From positions 5,208,001 to 5,272,000 of the forward strand of contig NZ_AP022620.1 of assembly GCF_010731855.1 (NCBI RefSeq): DNA of 64,000 nucleotides, read 5' to 3'. Positions 28,684-37,740 of this stretch are shown here, one piece after another. A model generated the notes under the pieces. The model ran no database searches. It had not been told where the DNA came from and saw only the letters and a program-made list of their open reading frames with translations. How positions within the stretch are numbered: the stretch's first letter is position 1; each line of letters begins with the position of its first letter. Both the position numbers and the translations under genes were made by a program. The DNA comes from Mycolicibacterium anyangense. Its GTDB lineage: Bacteria > Actinomycetota > Actinomycetes > Mycobacteriales > Mycobacteriaceae.

Positions 28684-30636
28684 ATGCCCCAGGTGCACAA
28701 CAGATCGCCGCGTAGGCCGGCGTTGATCGTCGCGATACTCGCCCTGGCATTGTGGACGTCGCCGGTGACCCGCGCCGAGCCGGAGGAACCCGCACCACCG
28801 TTGTCGAATGCGCCGACCCTGGGTCTGGCCGACATGGGCACCAGCGCCCCATTGGCGTTCTACGGCGACCAGGGCACCGCGATGCTGACGTTCCCGGTGC
28901 CGCAGGGTCTGGTCCCCGCCTCCTTGAACGCGACGCTCGAAGTCCCGATCAATGTCGCCGCGGGAACGCTGAGCGTCACGCAGGACGACCGCACCATCGC
29001 CCGTATCCCGCTGCCGGTGGCCGACCAGGTGCCGGTGGTGATCCCACTGGCCGGGGCCGACATCATCGACAACTCGGTGACCGTGACGTTGCGTACCTAC
29101 CTGGTGCCGGTTCAGGGTTACTGCCTGGATCCCACCAACCCGCTGCGGCTGGTCAACGGATCGGTCACGTTCGACGGTGTCGAGTTGCCCCCGGCGACGG
29201 TCGCCGACTTCCTGCCGCCGGTGCTGCGCAAGCTGACGATCTCGATTCCGGCCAAGCCCACCAAGGCTGAGTCCGAGGCGGCGGTCCGGTTGGCCGCGGC
29301 TGTCGTCGCGCACTATGGCACGCAGACCACCTCCGTCGCGGTGAGCACGATCGGTTCGGGACCGGCGGCCCCGCAGGTTCCGTTCGAACGCGGCATCGTC
29401 ATCCAGGAAAGCCCTGACACCGGCCTGTCCCTGCAGGGTGATGACGGTGTCGTCCCGGCTTTGCGAATCTCCGGACCTGCCAACGAATTGACCAACCAGA
29501 CCCGGCTGCTGTCGTCGGACATCTCCCGGCTGGCGCTGAGCTCGAAAGCTGTCGTCGGACCACTGAAGGCCACCGCGCAGCTGCCCGGCAACGTCACCAC
29601 GGTGCGCGAACTGGGACAGAACGGCGTGACCGCCGTGGCGCTGGCTCCTCAGGTCACCGTTGGTCTGGACCAGACCCGGCTGGGCCGCTCGGCCCACAAT
29701 GTGCGGGTTCACCTCTTGGGCTCCTACACCCCGGTACCCGCTGCCATCAGCGCCCGACTGGTCGCCGTCGTCGGCGGTGAGACGATCGATCGCTGGCCCA
29801 CCGACAACACCGGCGTGATCGACCACTGGGTGACCGTGCCCGATCGTCTGCTGCAGCGCTACACCAATCTCGGAGTGGCACTGAACATCGCGGGCAACAC
29901 CGGACGGTGCGGGGAGTTCCAGCCGTTGACCCTGACGGTCGACGGCGACAGCGTGGTGGAGAGCGAACCGGCCATCCCGCCGGTGCCCGGCGGCTTCCAA
30001 TCGTTGCCGCAGGCCCTGATGCCCCGTGTCCAGGTCGGCCTCGGCGCCGACGCCTTCGCCGATACGGTGCGGGCCACCACGATCATCGTTGGTTTGCAGC
30101 GGCTCAGTGCACTGCCCATCGACGTCGCCGTTACCGACGTCCAGACCGCGGTGAACAGCCGGCTGCCGGCCATCGTCGTCGCCGCCGACGGCTGGAACTT
30201 CTCGCGGATCACGCTGCCCGTCAGCCCGACCAGTGGACGGCTCGCGCTCGACGGTGTCGACGACGCCGGTGCGCCCACCACGTTGACGCTGGATCCCGCC
30301 ATCCAGTTCGGCTCGCTGCAAACGGTGTTCGACGGACAGCGCACGCTGCTGGTCGCCACGTCCAACGGTGCACCCGACCAGCTCGACGAACTGCTGCGCT
30401 GGCTCAGCAGCGATCCGCGCCGATGGTCGCGGCTGGGCGGGGCCGCGATCGTCGCGACGCCGGGCCACAACCCGGTCACCGTGGGTACCCCGCCTGGGAT
30501 GGTGCAGGCGCCCGCGCCGACCGTCGAGGACCGCAGGATCTGGGCCTGGGCGGTGGGCGGTGGCATTGCCGCGGCGGCCGCTGTCGGCAGCGGGCTGATC
30601 CTGTTGCGTTCCCGCAGAGGCGAATCCGGCGGCTGA
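28684..30636 (+). CDS. BcsB-like secreted, membrane-anchored polysaccharide synthase subunit (copy 2)
   Basis: About 650-residue paralog of the preceding protein with the same plan: signal peptide (VAILALALWTSPVTRA), BcsB-like ectodomain and a C-terminal helix (about 620-640) followed by RSRRGESGG. Shared blocks include FPVPQGLVPASLNATLEVP, FLPPVLRKLTI, LDPAIQFGSLQTVFDG and both cysteine contexts (YCLDPTNP, GRCGEF). The start is ATG 28684 (GTG 28681 precedes it). The two copies are clearly diverged, not a recent duplication, so they may form a heteromer. It is followed 2 nt later by the exosortase-like gene. Confidence 0.65.
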   Translation: MPQVHNRSPRRPALIVAILALALWTSPVTRAEPEEPAPPLSNAPTLGLADMGTSAPLAFYGDQGTAMLTFPVPQGLVPASLNATLEVPINVAAGTLSVTQDDRTIARIPLPVADQVPVVIPLAGADIIDNSVTVTLRTYLVPVQGYCLDPTNPLRLVNGSVTFDGVELPPATVADFLPPVLRKLTISIPAKPTKAESEAAVRLAAAVVAHYGTQTTSVAVSTIGSGPAAPQVPFERGIVIQESPDTGLSLQGDDGVVPALRISGPANELTNQTRLLSSDISRLALSSKAVVGPLKATAQLPGNVTTVRELGQNGVTAVALAPQVTVGLDQTRLGRSAHNVRVHLLGSYTPVPAAISARLVAVVGGETIDRWPTDNTGVIDHWVTVPDRLLQRYTNLGVALNIAGNTGRCGEFQPLTLTVDGDSVVESEPAIPPVPGGFQSLPQALMPRVQVGLGADAFADTVRATTIIVGLQRLSALPIDVAVTDVQTAVNSRLPAIVVAADGWNFSRITLPVSPTSGRLALDGVDDAGAPTTLTLDPAIQFGSLQTVFDGQRTLLVATSNGAPDQLDELLRWLSSDPRRWSRLGGAAIVATPGHNPVTVGTPPGMVQAPAPTVEDRRIWAWAVGGGIAAAAAVGSGLILLRSRRGESGG

Positions 30637-30638
30637 CG

Positions 30639-32156
30639 ATGACGGCGACGGCAGCGACACCGCCGCACATTGCGGAGCCACCGACACCGTGGCTGCACGG
30701 GTTGCGGCCTGTCTACCGGCTGGTGCTGCGGTGGGTCGTCATCGCCGCGCTGACAGTGCTGGCGTTCCATCGTTCGCTGGAGTCGCTGCTGGAGTCGACC
30801 CGGGCGGGCAGCCTGAATGGCTACATCTGGGTGGTTCCGATGGCCGGCATCATGGCGGCCATCGGTGTAGCCCGTCGCGAGCGCACCGAACTGCCCATCC
30901 ACGACCGCCAGACCGACGTCATCGTCGGCATCATCGGGCTGGGTGTGGCGCTGATGGTGCACGCCGTCCTGTTACAGCGCTACGCCACCTACTTCCACCT
31001 GCTGCGGCTGGATCTGCTGGCGATGTGGTTCTTCGTCGTCAGTTCCAGCGTGGTGTTGTTCGGGCTGCGGCCGGTGACCCGGTTCGCCTGGGTGTGGGCG
31101 CTGCTTCTGGCGGTCTTTCCGCTGCCCTACCAGATCACGGTCATCTTTCTCGGCGGCAGCCGGGTGGCCGCCGGTACCGGGGTACTGCTCATCGCGGCCG
31201 CTGCCACCGCGATCGCGGTGGGGCGCACCAGAAGCCGGGGCGTGGTCGGCGCGATCGGTTCCTGGGCGGTGGGTCTGGTCGTGCTGATGGGTATCGCGTT
31301 GGTGCGGCCCTCCGCGCCGGTGTTCGCCTACCAGATGATTCCGTCGGTCACCGCGATCGCCGCGGTCGGGCTGGCCCTGTACTTCCTGGCCCGCCGCGGC
31401 ACCCGCAAGCGCGTCCTGGACCGGCGCCTGGAACCCCTTGCCGCCAAGGATGTCTGGGCCGGCCTACCACTGGTACTGGCGGTAGCCGTGGCGCTGTCCC
31501 TGGTGGTGGTGCCGGCGGCGACCAGCGCGCCGACCACCTGGATCTCGTCGATGACCTTCGGGCGCCCGCTGACCCCACCGGTCGGCTGGCACGTCACCGA
31601 ACAGACCGAATACGACTGGGTCCGCCGGCTCTACGGGCGTGACTCGACCCTGTTGCGTCAGGCGATGGTCGCCGATACCGGAAACCTGAAGTGGGACAAG
31701 TTCTCCCGGCCAAGGACTGTGATCGTCGACTCGACCAACACCTGGCAGCCGTTCTCCTTCAACGTCTATCCCGCCAACGTCCTCTATGACATCGCTTCCA
31801 GTCGGGTGAGCGATCCGTACCCGGTTGGACTCGGCCACGAGGTGACCGGTTTCATGCTCAGCGTCGTCGACGACCGGCAGCTGGTGACATGGAACATCCT
31901 GACGTTCCAATGGCGCAACAAAGATTCTGCGCAGCGGGTGTTGATAGCGGCAGTGGACAACCACGAAGCGCAAGCCCCGTTCCCGGAGCCCAACGGCGCA
32001 CTGCTGCCGACGCTGGGCACACTGTTCACGGTGCTGCTGCGCGGCAACGCCGTCACCAGCAACAAGGATCCGGAATACAAGGACGCCGAGATGCTCACCC
32101 AGTTCGGCCGTGGCCTGGTCGACGCCGCGCTCAAGGGTTCGGAGACGCTGCGATGA
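30639..32156 (+). CDS. Polytopic membrane protein, exosortase/EpsI-like, no cysteine
   Basis: 505-residue protein. The first ~320 residues hold about eight membrane helices, with a central WVWALLLAVFPLPYQITVIF reminiscent of the exosortase core helix (FxxFxxPLP). The last ~190 residues form a soluble domain (PPVGWHVTEQTEYDWVRRLY; LVTWNILTFQWR) that looks EpsI-like. The whole chain has no cysteine, so it cannot use the catalytic Cys of true exosortases. In this operon it could assemble or partner the polymer exporter. Function is unassigned and the family link is tentative. The ATG at 30639 is 2 nt after the previous stop, and the stop overlaps the GT2 gene (ATGA). Confidence 0.55.
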   Translation: MTATAATPPHIAEPPTPWLHGLRPVYRLVLRWVVIAALTVLAFHRSLESLLESTRAGSLNGYIWVVPMAGIMAAIGVARRERTELPIHDRQTDVIVGIIGLGVALMVHAVLLQRYATYFHLLRLDLLAMWFFVVSSSVVLFGLRPVTRFAWVWALLLAVFPLPYQITVIFLGGSRVAAGTGVLLIAAAATAIAVGRTRSRGVVGAIGSWAVGLVVLMGIALVRPSAPVFAYQMIPSVTAIAAVGLALYFLARRGTRKRVLDRRLEPLAAKDVWAGLPLVLAVAVALSLVVVPAATSAPTTWISSMTFGRPLTPPVGWHVTEQTEYDWVRRLYGRDSTLLRQAMVADTGNLKWDKFSRPRTVIVDSTNTWQPFSFNVYPANVLYDIASSRVSDPYPVGLGHEVTGFMLSVVDDRQLVTWNILTFQWRNKDSAQRVLIAAVDNHEAQAPFPEPNGALLPTLGTLFTVLLRGNAVTSNKDPEYKDAEMLTQFGRGLVDAALKGSETLR

Positions 32157-33628
32157 GCCGGCGGATGGTGCGCAGTCACGACGATGCCACCGACGAGGAG
32201 AAGCAGCGGGCACTGCACCGCGCCGTCGAGGGACTGCGCGAAGACGATCCGATGCGTTCGGCGGCCAATCCGGTGATGGGCTGGCAGCGCGCCGTGTTGT
32301 GGGCGGCGTTGATCGTCACGGTCGGTTTCGCGATCTGGTTGCCGATGCAGACCGCGGTCGCCCTGATCGGGTTGTGCACCTTCGGCTACGTGTTCACGAT
32401 GCTCGACCGGGTGCTGATCTTCAAACAGGGTCTGGCCGCGGCGGCTCTGGTCATCTCCGACGAGAAGGCTCGCGCCATCCCGGACGATCAACTGCCGCGG
32501 TACACCATCCTGGTCCCGGCCTACAACGAGCCCGAGGTGGTGGCCGACCTGCTGGGCGCGATGGCGGCCCTGGAGTATCCGGCCGACAAATTGCAGGTGC
32601 TGTTACTGCTCGAAGCCGACGACGACGTGACCATCACCGCGGCCGAAAGCTGTGCCGACTCCGAGACGATCACGATCGTGCTGGTGCCTCCTGCCGAACC
32701 CAGGACCAAACCCAAAGCGTGCAACTACGGGCTGGAATTCGCGACAGGGGAGATCGTCACGATCTACGACGCCGAGGACCTTCCCGAACCCCTGCAGCTG
32801 CGCCGCGTGGTGGCCGCTTTTCGGGAGCTGCCCGACAACATCGCGTGTGTGCAGGCCAAGCTGGCCTATCACAATGGTCACCAGAACCTGCTCACCGGAT
32901 GGTTCACCGCCGAATACGGGCTGTGGTTCGGCTATCTGCTGCCCGGGATGATGCGGAGCAATTCGCCGATCCCGTTGGGCGGTACCTCCAATCACCTGCG
33001 CCGCGACGTGCTCGACCGGATCGGGGCGTGGGATCCCTTCAACGTCACCGAAGACGCCGACCTCGGGCTGCGCATCGCGGCGTCGGGTTACCAGACCGCA
33101 GTGCTGGACTCCGCGACGCTGGAGGAGGCCAACAGCGACCCGATCAACTGGGTGCGGCAACGGTCCCGGTGGTACAAGGGTTACCTGCAGACGTGGCTGG
33201 TCCACATCAGGCGGCCGCGACAGTTGTTGCGCACCATCGGCTTGCGCAGCTTCATCCGGTTCAACCTGGTGATGGCCGGAACGCCGATCATCGCGGTGCT
33301 GAACCTGCTGTTCTGGTTCATCACGGTGTTGTGGTTCCTCGGTCAGCCCTCCGTAGTCGAGGCGGTCTTTCCCTGGTACATCTATTTCCCCGCACTGGCC
33401 GCGCTGATCCTGGGCAATGGCGCCACCCTCTACATGAACCTGATCGCGCTGCGCGAGGATGACCGGTCGGACCTGCTGGTCGCGGCGCTGACCGTGCCCG
33501 CCTTCTTCGTGATGATGAGCATCGCCGCGGCCAAGGGCACCTACCAGCTGATCCGCAACCCGTCCTACTGGGAGAAGACGTTTCACGGTCTGTCGCAGAA
33601 GCCGGACCCGGGGCCGGCGGCCTCATGA
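32153..33628 (+). CDS. Cellulose-synthase-like processive family 2 glycosyltransferase
   Basis: 491-residue inner-membrane GT2 with BcsA-type motifs in order: first acidic cluster EADDD (156-158), DxD-like Asp206-Ala-Glu-Asp209, the TED motif (Thr299-Asp301) and QRSRW (Gln336-Trp340), the hallmark of processive synthases. Two N-terminal helices (about 45-82) and three or four C-terminal helices (about 367-470) frame the catalytic domain. There is no C-terminal PilZ domain, so c-di-GMP control as in BcsA is unlikely. It overlaps both neighbours by 4 nt. The polymer is a beta-linked glucan or similar, inferred from the motifs and the BcsB-like partners. Confidence 0.82.
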   Translation: MSRRMVRSHDDATDEEKQRALHRAVEGLREDDPMRSAANPVMGWQRAVLWAALIVTVGFAIWLPMQTAVALIGLCTFGYVFTMLDRVLIFKQGLAAAALVISDEKARAIPDDQLPRYTILVPAYNEPEVVADLLGAMAALEYPADKLQVLLLLEADDDVTITAAESCADSETITIVLVPPAEPRTKPKACNYGLEFATGEIVTIYDAEDLPEPLQLRRVVAAFRELPDNIACVQAKLAYHNGHQNLLTGWFTAEYGLWFGYLLPGMMRSNSPIPLGGTSNHLRRDVLDRIGAWDPFNVTEDADLGLRIAASGYQTAVLDSATLEEANSDPINWVRQRSRWYKGYLQTWLVHIRRPRQLLRTIGLRSFIRFNLVMAGTPIIAVLNLLFWFITVLWFLGQPSVVEAVFPWYIYFPALAALILGNGATLYMNLIALREDDRSDLLVAALTVPAFFVMMSIAAAKGTYQLIRNPSYWEKTFHGLSQKPDPGPAAS

Positions 33629-35298
33629 CCGCAGGCACCGACCGGCGGATCAAGGCGGTCGCCTTCGCCGCGGCTTTCGTGTTGTACCTGGCGGTGGGGT
33701 ACTGGCTGCAGGTCGCCAACGGGTTCATCCTCGGCGACGCACTCTCGCGGGTGTCTGCGGCGCAGAGCGTCCTGTTCAGCCGCTCGCCGCATCTGGCCGC
33801 CATCGGGTTCATCTTCACTCCGCTGACCGCGATGGTGCAGATCCCGGTGATCGCGGCGAGCCCGCTGTTCCCCGACCTCGCGGCGCGCGCCTTCGCGGGT
33901 TCGATCATGTCGGCGGCGTTCATGGCCGGCGCGGTCGTCCAGATCCTGTCGATGGGGACCGACCGCGGCCTGCCGCGCTGGTACGCGCTGACCATCACCG
34001 CGCTGTTCGCCGTGAACCCGATGATCATCTTCTACGGGTCCAACGGGATGAGCGAGGCGCCGTTCATCTTCTTCATCTCGTGGGCGGTGCGTCGTCTCAT
34101 CCTCTGGATGGTCGACGACGACGTGCACCATCTGGTGGCCGCTGGCGGCATCGCGATGGGGCTGGCCTACCTGACCCGGTACGACGCCGTCGCTTGCGTG
34201 GCCGCCGCGGGTCTGATGGTCGGTACGACCACTTATGTGCGGGCCCGCCGGCCACCGCGGTTGCGTCGCGCACTGCTGGACCTCATCCTGGTCAGCGCGC
34301 CCGGTTTCGTCGCGTTCATCGGGTGGGCAGCCGCCAGCTGGCTGATCACTGGTGCGGCGTTCGCCCAATTCACCTCGCAGTACGGCAATTCGGCCATCCT
34401 CAAGCAGTCGGGCGGCGTGCAGGCCGGCCCGGGCAGCGGCCTGGTGTTCGCCGCCACCTGCATACTGCTGCTGGCCCCCACCCTGATTCCGATCGGCGCA
34501 TGGGCCGGATTCATCCGCTGGGGCAGGCCGAAATGGACCATGCTGATCCCACCACTGGCGATCTACGGCGCAGCCCTGATATTCCAGGCGCTGACGTTCG
34601 CCGCGGGTTCGACGTTTCCGTTCCTGCGCTTTTACATCATCGCGATTCCATTTACGGCGTGCCTGGCGATGCTGGCCGTTCCCGACGGAGCGTTCGTCAC
34701 GCCCAAGCGCCGCGGCCGCAACGCGGCACCCGCGACGCACGGCCTGACGACCCGCACCCGCACCGGGTACGCCGCAGTGGCGCTGGCGCTGGCGGTGAGC
34801 GTCCCGGTCACCGGATGGGGGATGAGCCTGGCCCGCTATGCACCCCAGGAGTATGCCCTGGGGGCGGTGCTCAACCCGGCCCCCGACAGCACGAGTCCGC
34901 AAAAGGCCGTCGAGCATCGCATCGCCCGAACCTTCTCCACCGAACGGGCTATCGCCGGCTACCTGGACAACCTCGAACTGGCCCACAGCTCGGTGATCAC
35001 CGACACCGTCTACGGCTTCGCGGTGGTGGCCGCCTCCCGCAATCCCAGGATGTTCGTCGTACCGTCGGACCCCGATTTCGTGCGGCTGCTCAACAACCCG
35101 TCGGGCAACGGCGTCAAGTACCTGCTTGCCGTGCCCCCGACCGGGCGTGGCGTCTCCGATGCGCTCAACCAGCGCTACCCGACGCTCTACGACACCGGTG
35201 CCGACGTGGCCACGCTGGAACTGGAGATCCCCAATGACGGCGTCGGCCAACCGAACTGGCGACTTTATCGGGTCAACGAACCGGTACCGGAAGCCTGA
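33625..35298 (+). CDS. GT-C-like polytopic glycosyltransferase / membrane protein
   Basis: 557-residue integral membrane protein with about ten helices (to about residue 400) and a C-terminal outside domain of about 150 residues. The first outside loop has Asp in FILGDALSRVSAAQ, the usual position of the GT-C catalytic acid. PRWYALTITALFAVNPMIIFY resembles GT39/GT87-type mannosyl- or arabinosyltransferases, which use polyprenyl-phosphate sugars. Coupled to the GT2 by an ATGA overlap, it may decorate or prime the polymer. The donor sugar is unknown. Confidence 0.65.
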   Translation: MTAGTDRRIKAVAFAAAFVLYLAVGYWLQVANGFILGDALSRVSAAQSVLFSRSPHLAAIGFIFTPLTAMVQIPVIAASPLFPDLAARAFAGSIMSAAFMAGAVVQILSMGTDRGLPRWYALTITALFAVNPMIIFYGSNGMSEAPFIFFISWAVRRLILWMVDDDVHHLVAAGGIAMGLAYLTRYDAVACVAAAGLMVGTTTYVRARRPPRLRRALLDLILVSAPGFVAFIGWAAASWLITGAAFAQFTSQYGNSAILKQSGGVQAGPGSGLVFAATCILLLAPTLIPIGAWAGFIRWGRPKWTMLIPPLAIYGAALIFQALTFAAGSTFPFLRFYIIAIPFTACLAMLAVPDGAFVTPKRRGRNAAPATHGLTTRTRTGYAAVALALAVSVPVTGWGMSLARYAPQEYALGAVLNPAPDSTSPQKAVEHRIARTFSTERAIAGYLDNLELAHSSVITDTVYGFAVVAASRNPRMFVVPSDPDFVRLLNNPSGNGVKYLLAVPPTGRGVSDALNQRYPTLYDTGADVATLELEIPNDGVGQPNWRLYRVNEPVPEA

Positions 35299-35370
35299 GA
35301 AACCGACATAGATTCCACAGGAGATTTCTACTCGGCACGGGTAGGGTCGCTTCGACGATAGGGGTAGTTG

Positions 35371-37719
35371 ATGGCAACGGAGTTCACCGGCAAGATCGCG
35401 CTCGACATTCGTGATTCCGAACCCGACTGGGGCCCGTACGCCGCGCCGACGGCGCCGCCGGACGCGCCCAACGTGCTCTACGTGGTGTGGGACGACATCG
35501 GCATCGCCACCTGGGACTGCTTCGGCGGCCTCGTCGAGATGCCGGCGATGTCGCGGATCGCCGAACGCGGTGTGCGATTGTCGCAGTTCCACACCACCGC
35601 CCTGTGCTCGCCCACCAGGGCCTCGTTGCTCACCGGTCGCAACGCCACCACCGTGGGAATGGCGATGGTCGAGGAGTTCACCGAAGGGTTCCCCGGCAAC
35701 AGTGGGCGCATCCCCGACGACACCGCGCTGATCTCGGAGGTGCTGGCCGAACGGGGCTGGAACACGTACTGCGTGGGCAAATGGCACCTGACTCCCATCG
35801 AGGAGTCCAATCTGGCTGCTACCCGGCGTCATTGGCCGCTGTCGCGCGGGTTCGAGCGGTTCTACGGGTTCATGGGCGGGGAGACCGACCAGTGGTATCC
35901 CGAGCTGGTCTACGACAACCATCCGGTGGAGGCACCCGCCACCCCGGAGGAGGGCTACCACCTTTCGAAGGACCTGGCCGACAAGGCCATCGAGTTCATC
36001 CGCGATTCGACGATGGTCGCCCCCGACAAGCCGTGGTTCACCTATCTGTGCCCGGGCGCCGGTCACGCCCCGCACCACGTCTTCACCGAGTGGGCCGACA
36101 AATACGCGGGCCGCTTCGACATGGGCTACGAGCGGTACCGGGAGATCGTTCTGGAGAACCAGAAGAAGCTCGGCATCGTCCCGCCCGACACCGAGTTGTC
36201 CGGCGTCAATCCCTACTCCGACGTGACCGGGCCGGATGGCCAGCCCTGGCCCGAGCAGGACACCGTGCGGCCCTGGGATGCGTTGTCCGACGACGAGAAG
36301 CGGCTGTTCGCCCGGATGGCCGAGGTGTTCGCCGGCTTCCTGTCCTACACCGATGCCCAGATCGGCCGGGTGCTCGACTACCTCGAGGAATCGGGTCAGC
36401 TCGACAACACCATCATCGTGGTGATCTCCGACAACGGCGCCAGCGGTGAGGGCGGCCCGAACGGCTCGGTCAACGAAGCCAAGTTCTTCAACGGCTACAT
36501 CGACACCGTCGAGGAGGCGCTGCCCTTCCTGGACGAATTGGGTTCTCCTGCAACCTACAACCACTACCCGATCGGGTGGGCGATGGCGTTCAATACGCCC
36601 TACAAGCTCTACAAGCGTTACGCCTCCCATGAAGGCGGCATCGCCGACACCGCGATTGTGTCCTGGCCCAACGGAATCGCGGCACACGGTGCCATCAGAG
36701 ACCACTACGTCAATGTCAGTGACATCACGCCGACCGTCTACGAGTTGCTGGGCATCGAACCGCCGGAGACGGTGCGCGGCATCGCGCAGAAGCCACTGGA
36801 TGGCGTGAGCTTCAAAGCGGCCCTTGATGATCCGAACGTCGACACCGGGAAGAAGACCCAGTTCTACACCATGCTGGGCACTCGTGGTATCTGGCACGAG
36901 GGCTGGTTCGCTAACACCGTGCACCCGGCCGCCCCGTCGGGATGGTCACATTTCGACGAGGACCGCTGGGAGCTCTACCACATCGACAAGGACCGCAGTC
37001 AGACCCGGGATCTGGCGGCTGAGCATCCGGAGAAACTGGAGGAGCTCAAGGCCCTGTGGTTCGCCGAAGCCGAGAAATACAACGGTCTTCCGCTCGCCGA
37101 TCTCAACGTCTTCGAGATGGTCGGACGCTGGCGGCCCGGCATCGCCGGCAATCGCTCGAGTTACGTCTACTACCCGCACACCGCGCCGGTGGCGATGGGG
37201 GCGTGCGTGATGATCGGCGGCCGGTCGTTCTCGGTGCTCGCCGACGTCGTCATCGACGGCCCGGATGTCGAGGGGGTACTGCTCAAGCAAGGCGCAGGCC
37301 ACGGCGGGTACGTGCTGTTCATCGCCGATGGCCGGTTGCAGTTCGTCTACAACTTCTTCGGTGAAATCGAGCAGCGGGTGATCGCGCCGGACCCGGTGCC
37401 CGCCGGGCACCACATTCTCGGTGTCGGCTACGCGCGTACCGGGGTGGAAGGCACCCACACCCCGGTCGGCGATGTCAGCCTCTACGTCGACGGCACTGCT
37501 GTGGCGACACTGCCCGGGGTCAAGGCCCACCCGTTCACGTTCGGATTGGCAGGCGGCGGCGTCAGCGTGGGCCGCAACCTGGGGCAGCCGGTGTCTACGG
37601 CCTACCGGGCCCCGTTCGATTTCCGCGGCGGTTCGATCCAGCACGTCGTGGTGGACGTGTCCGGCAGCCCGTACATCGATGCGGAGCGTCAACTGGCGGC
37701 GGCTTTCGCCAGGGACTGA
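35371..37719 (+). CDS. atsA: Arylsulfatase
   Basis: 782-residue type I sulfatase. The formylglycine signature is CSPTRASLLTGR with Cys79, which the FGE encoded 3 kb downstream should oxidise to formylglycine. Metal-binding NVLYVVWDDIG and VISDNGASGE are present. The C-terminal ~180 residues form a beta-rich domain typical of the long AtsA group. There is no signal peptide, so it is presumably cytosolic. ATG at 35371 is used. It corresponds by position to Rv0711. Confidence 0.95.
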   Translation: MATEFTGKIALDIRDSEPDWGPYAAPTAPPDAPNVLYVVWDDIGIATWDCFGGLVEMPAMSRIAERGVRLSQFHTTALCSPTRASLLTGRNATTVGMAMVEEFTEGFPGNSGRIPDDTALISEVLAERGWNTYCVGKWHLTPIEESNLAATRRHWPLSRGFERFYGFMGGETDQWYPELVYDNHPVEAPATPEEGYHLSKDLADKAIEFIRDSTMVAPDKPWFTYLCPGAGHAPHHVFTEWADKYAGRFDMGYERYREIVLENQKKLGIVPPDTELSGVNPYSDVTGPDGQPWPEQDTVRPWDALSDDEKRLFARMAEVFAGFLSYTDAQIGRVLDYLEESGQLDNTIIVVISDNGASGEGGPNGSVNEAKFFNGYIDTVEEALPFLDELGSPATYNHYPIGWAMAFNTPYKLYKRYASHEGGIADTAIVSWPNGIAAHGAIRDHYVNVSDITPTVYELLGIEPPETVRGIAQKPLDGVSFKAALDDPNVDTGKKTQFYTMLGTRGIWHEGWFANTVHPAAPSGWSHFDEDRWELYHIDKDRSQTRDLAAEHPEKLEELKALWFAEAEKYNGLPLADLNVFEMVGRWRPGIAGNRSSYVYYPHTAPVAMGACVMIGGRSFSVLADVVIDGPDVEGVLLKQGAGHGGYVLFIADGRLQFVYNFFGEIEQRVIAPDPVPAGHHILGVGYARTGVEGTHTPVGDVSLYVDGTAVATLPGVKAHPFTFGLAGGGVSVGRNLGQPVSTAYRAPFDFRGGSIQHVVVDVSGSPYIDAERQLAAAFARD

Positions 37720-37740
37720 CGGCCCCGGCATACTGGATGG

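Noticed and set aside
27679..30687. Minus-strand open frame of about 1000 codons opposite the BcsB-like genes
   Set aside because: It is Arg/Gly/Asp-rich nonsense mirroring the codon bias of the two real genes on the plus strand; no domain or start context.
33583..36924. Minus-strand open frame of about 1100 codons opposite the GT-C and atsA genes
   Set aside because: High-GC shadow frame antisense to genes with clear motifs; composition lacks protein-like pattern.
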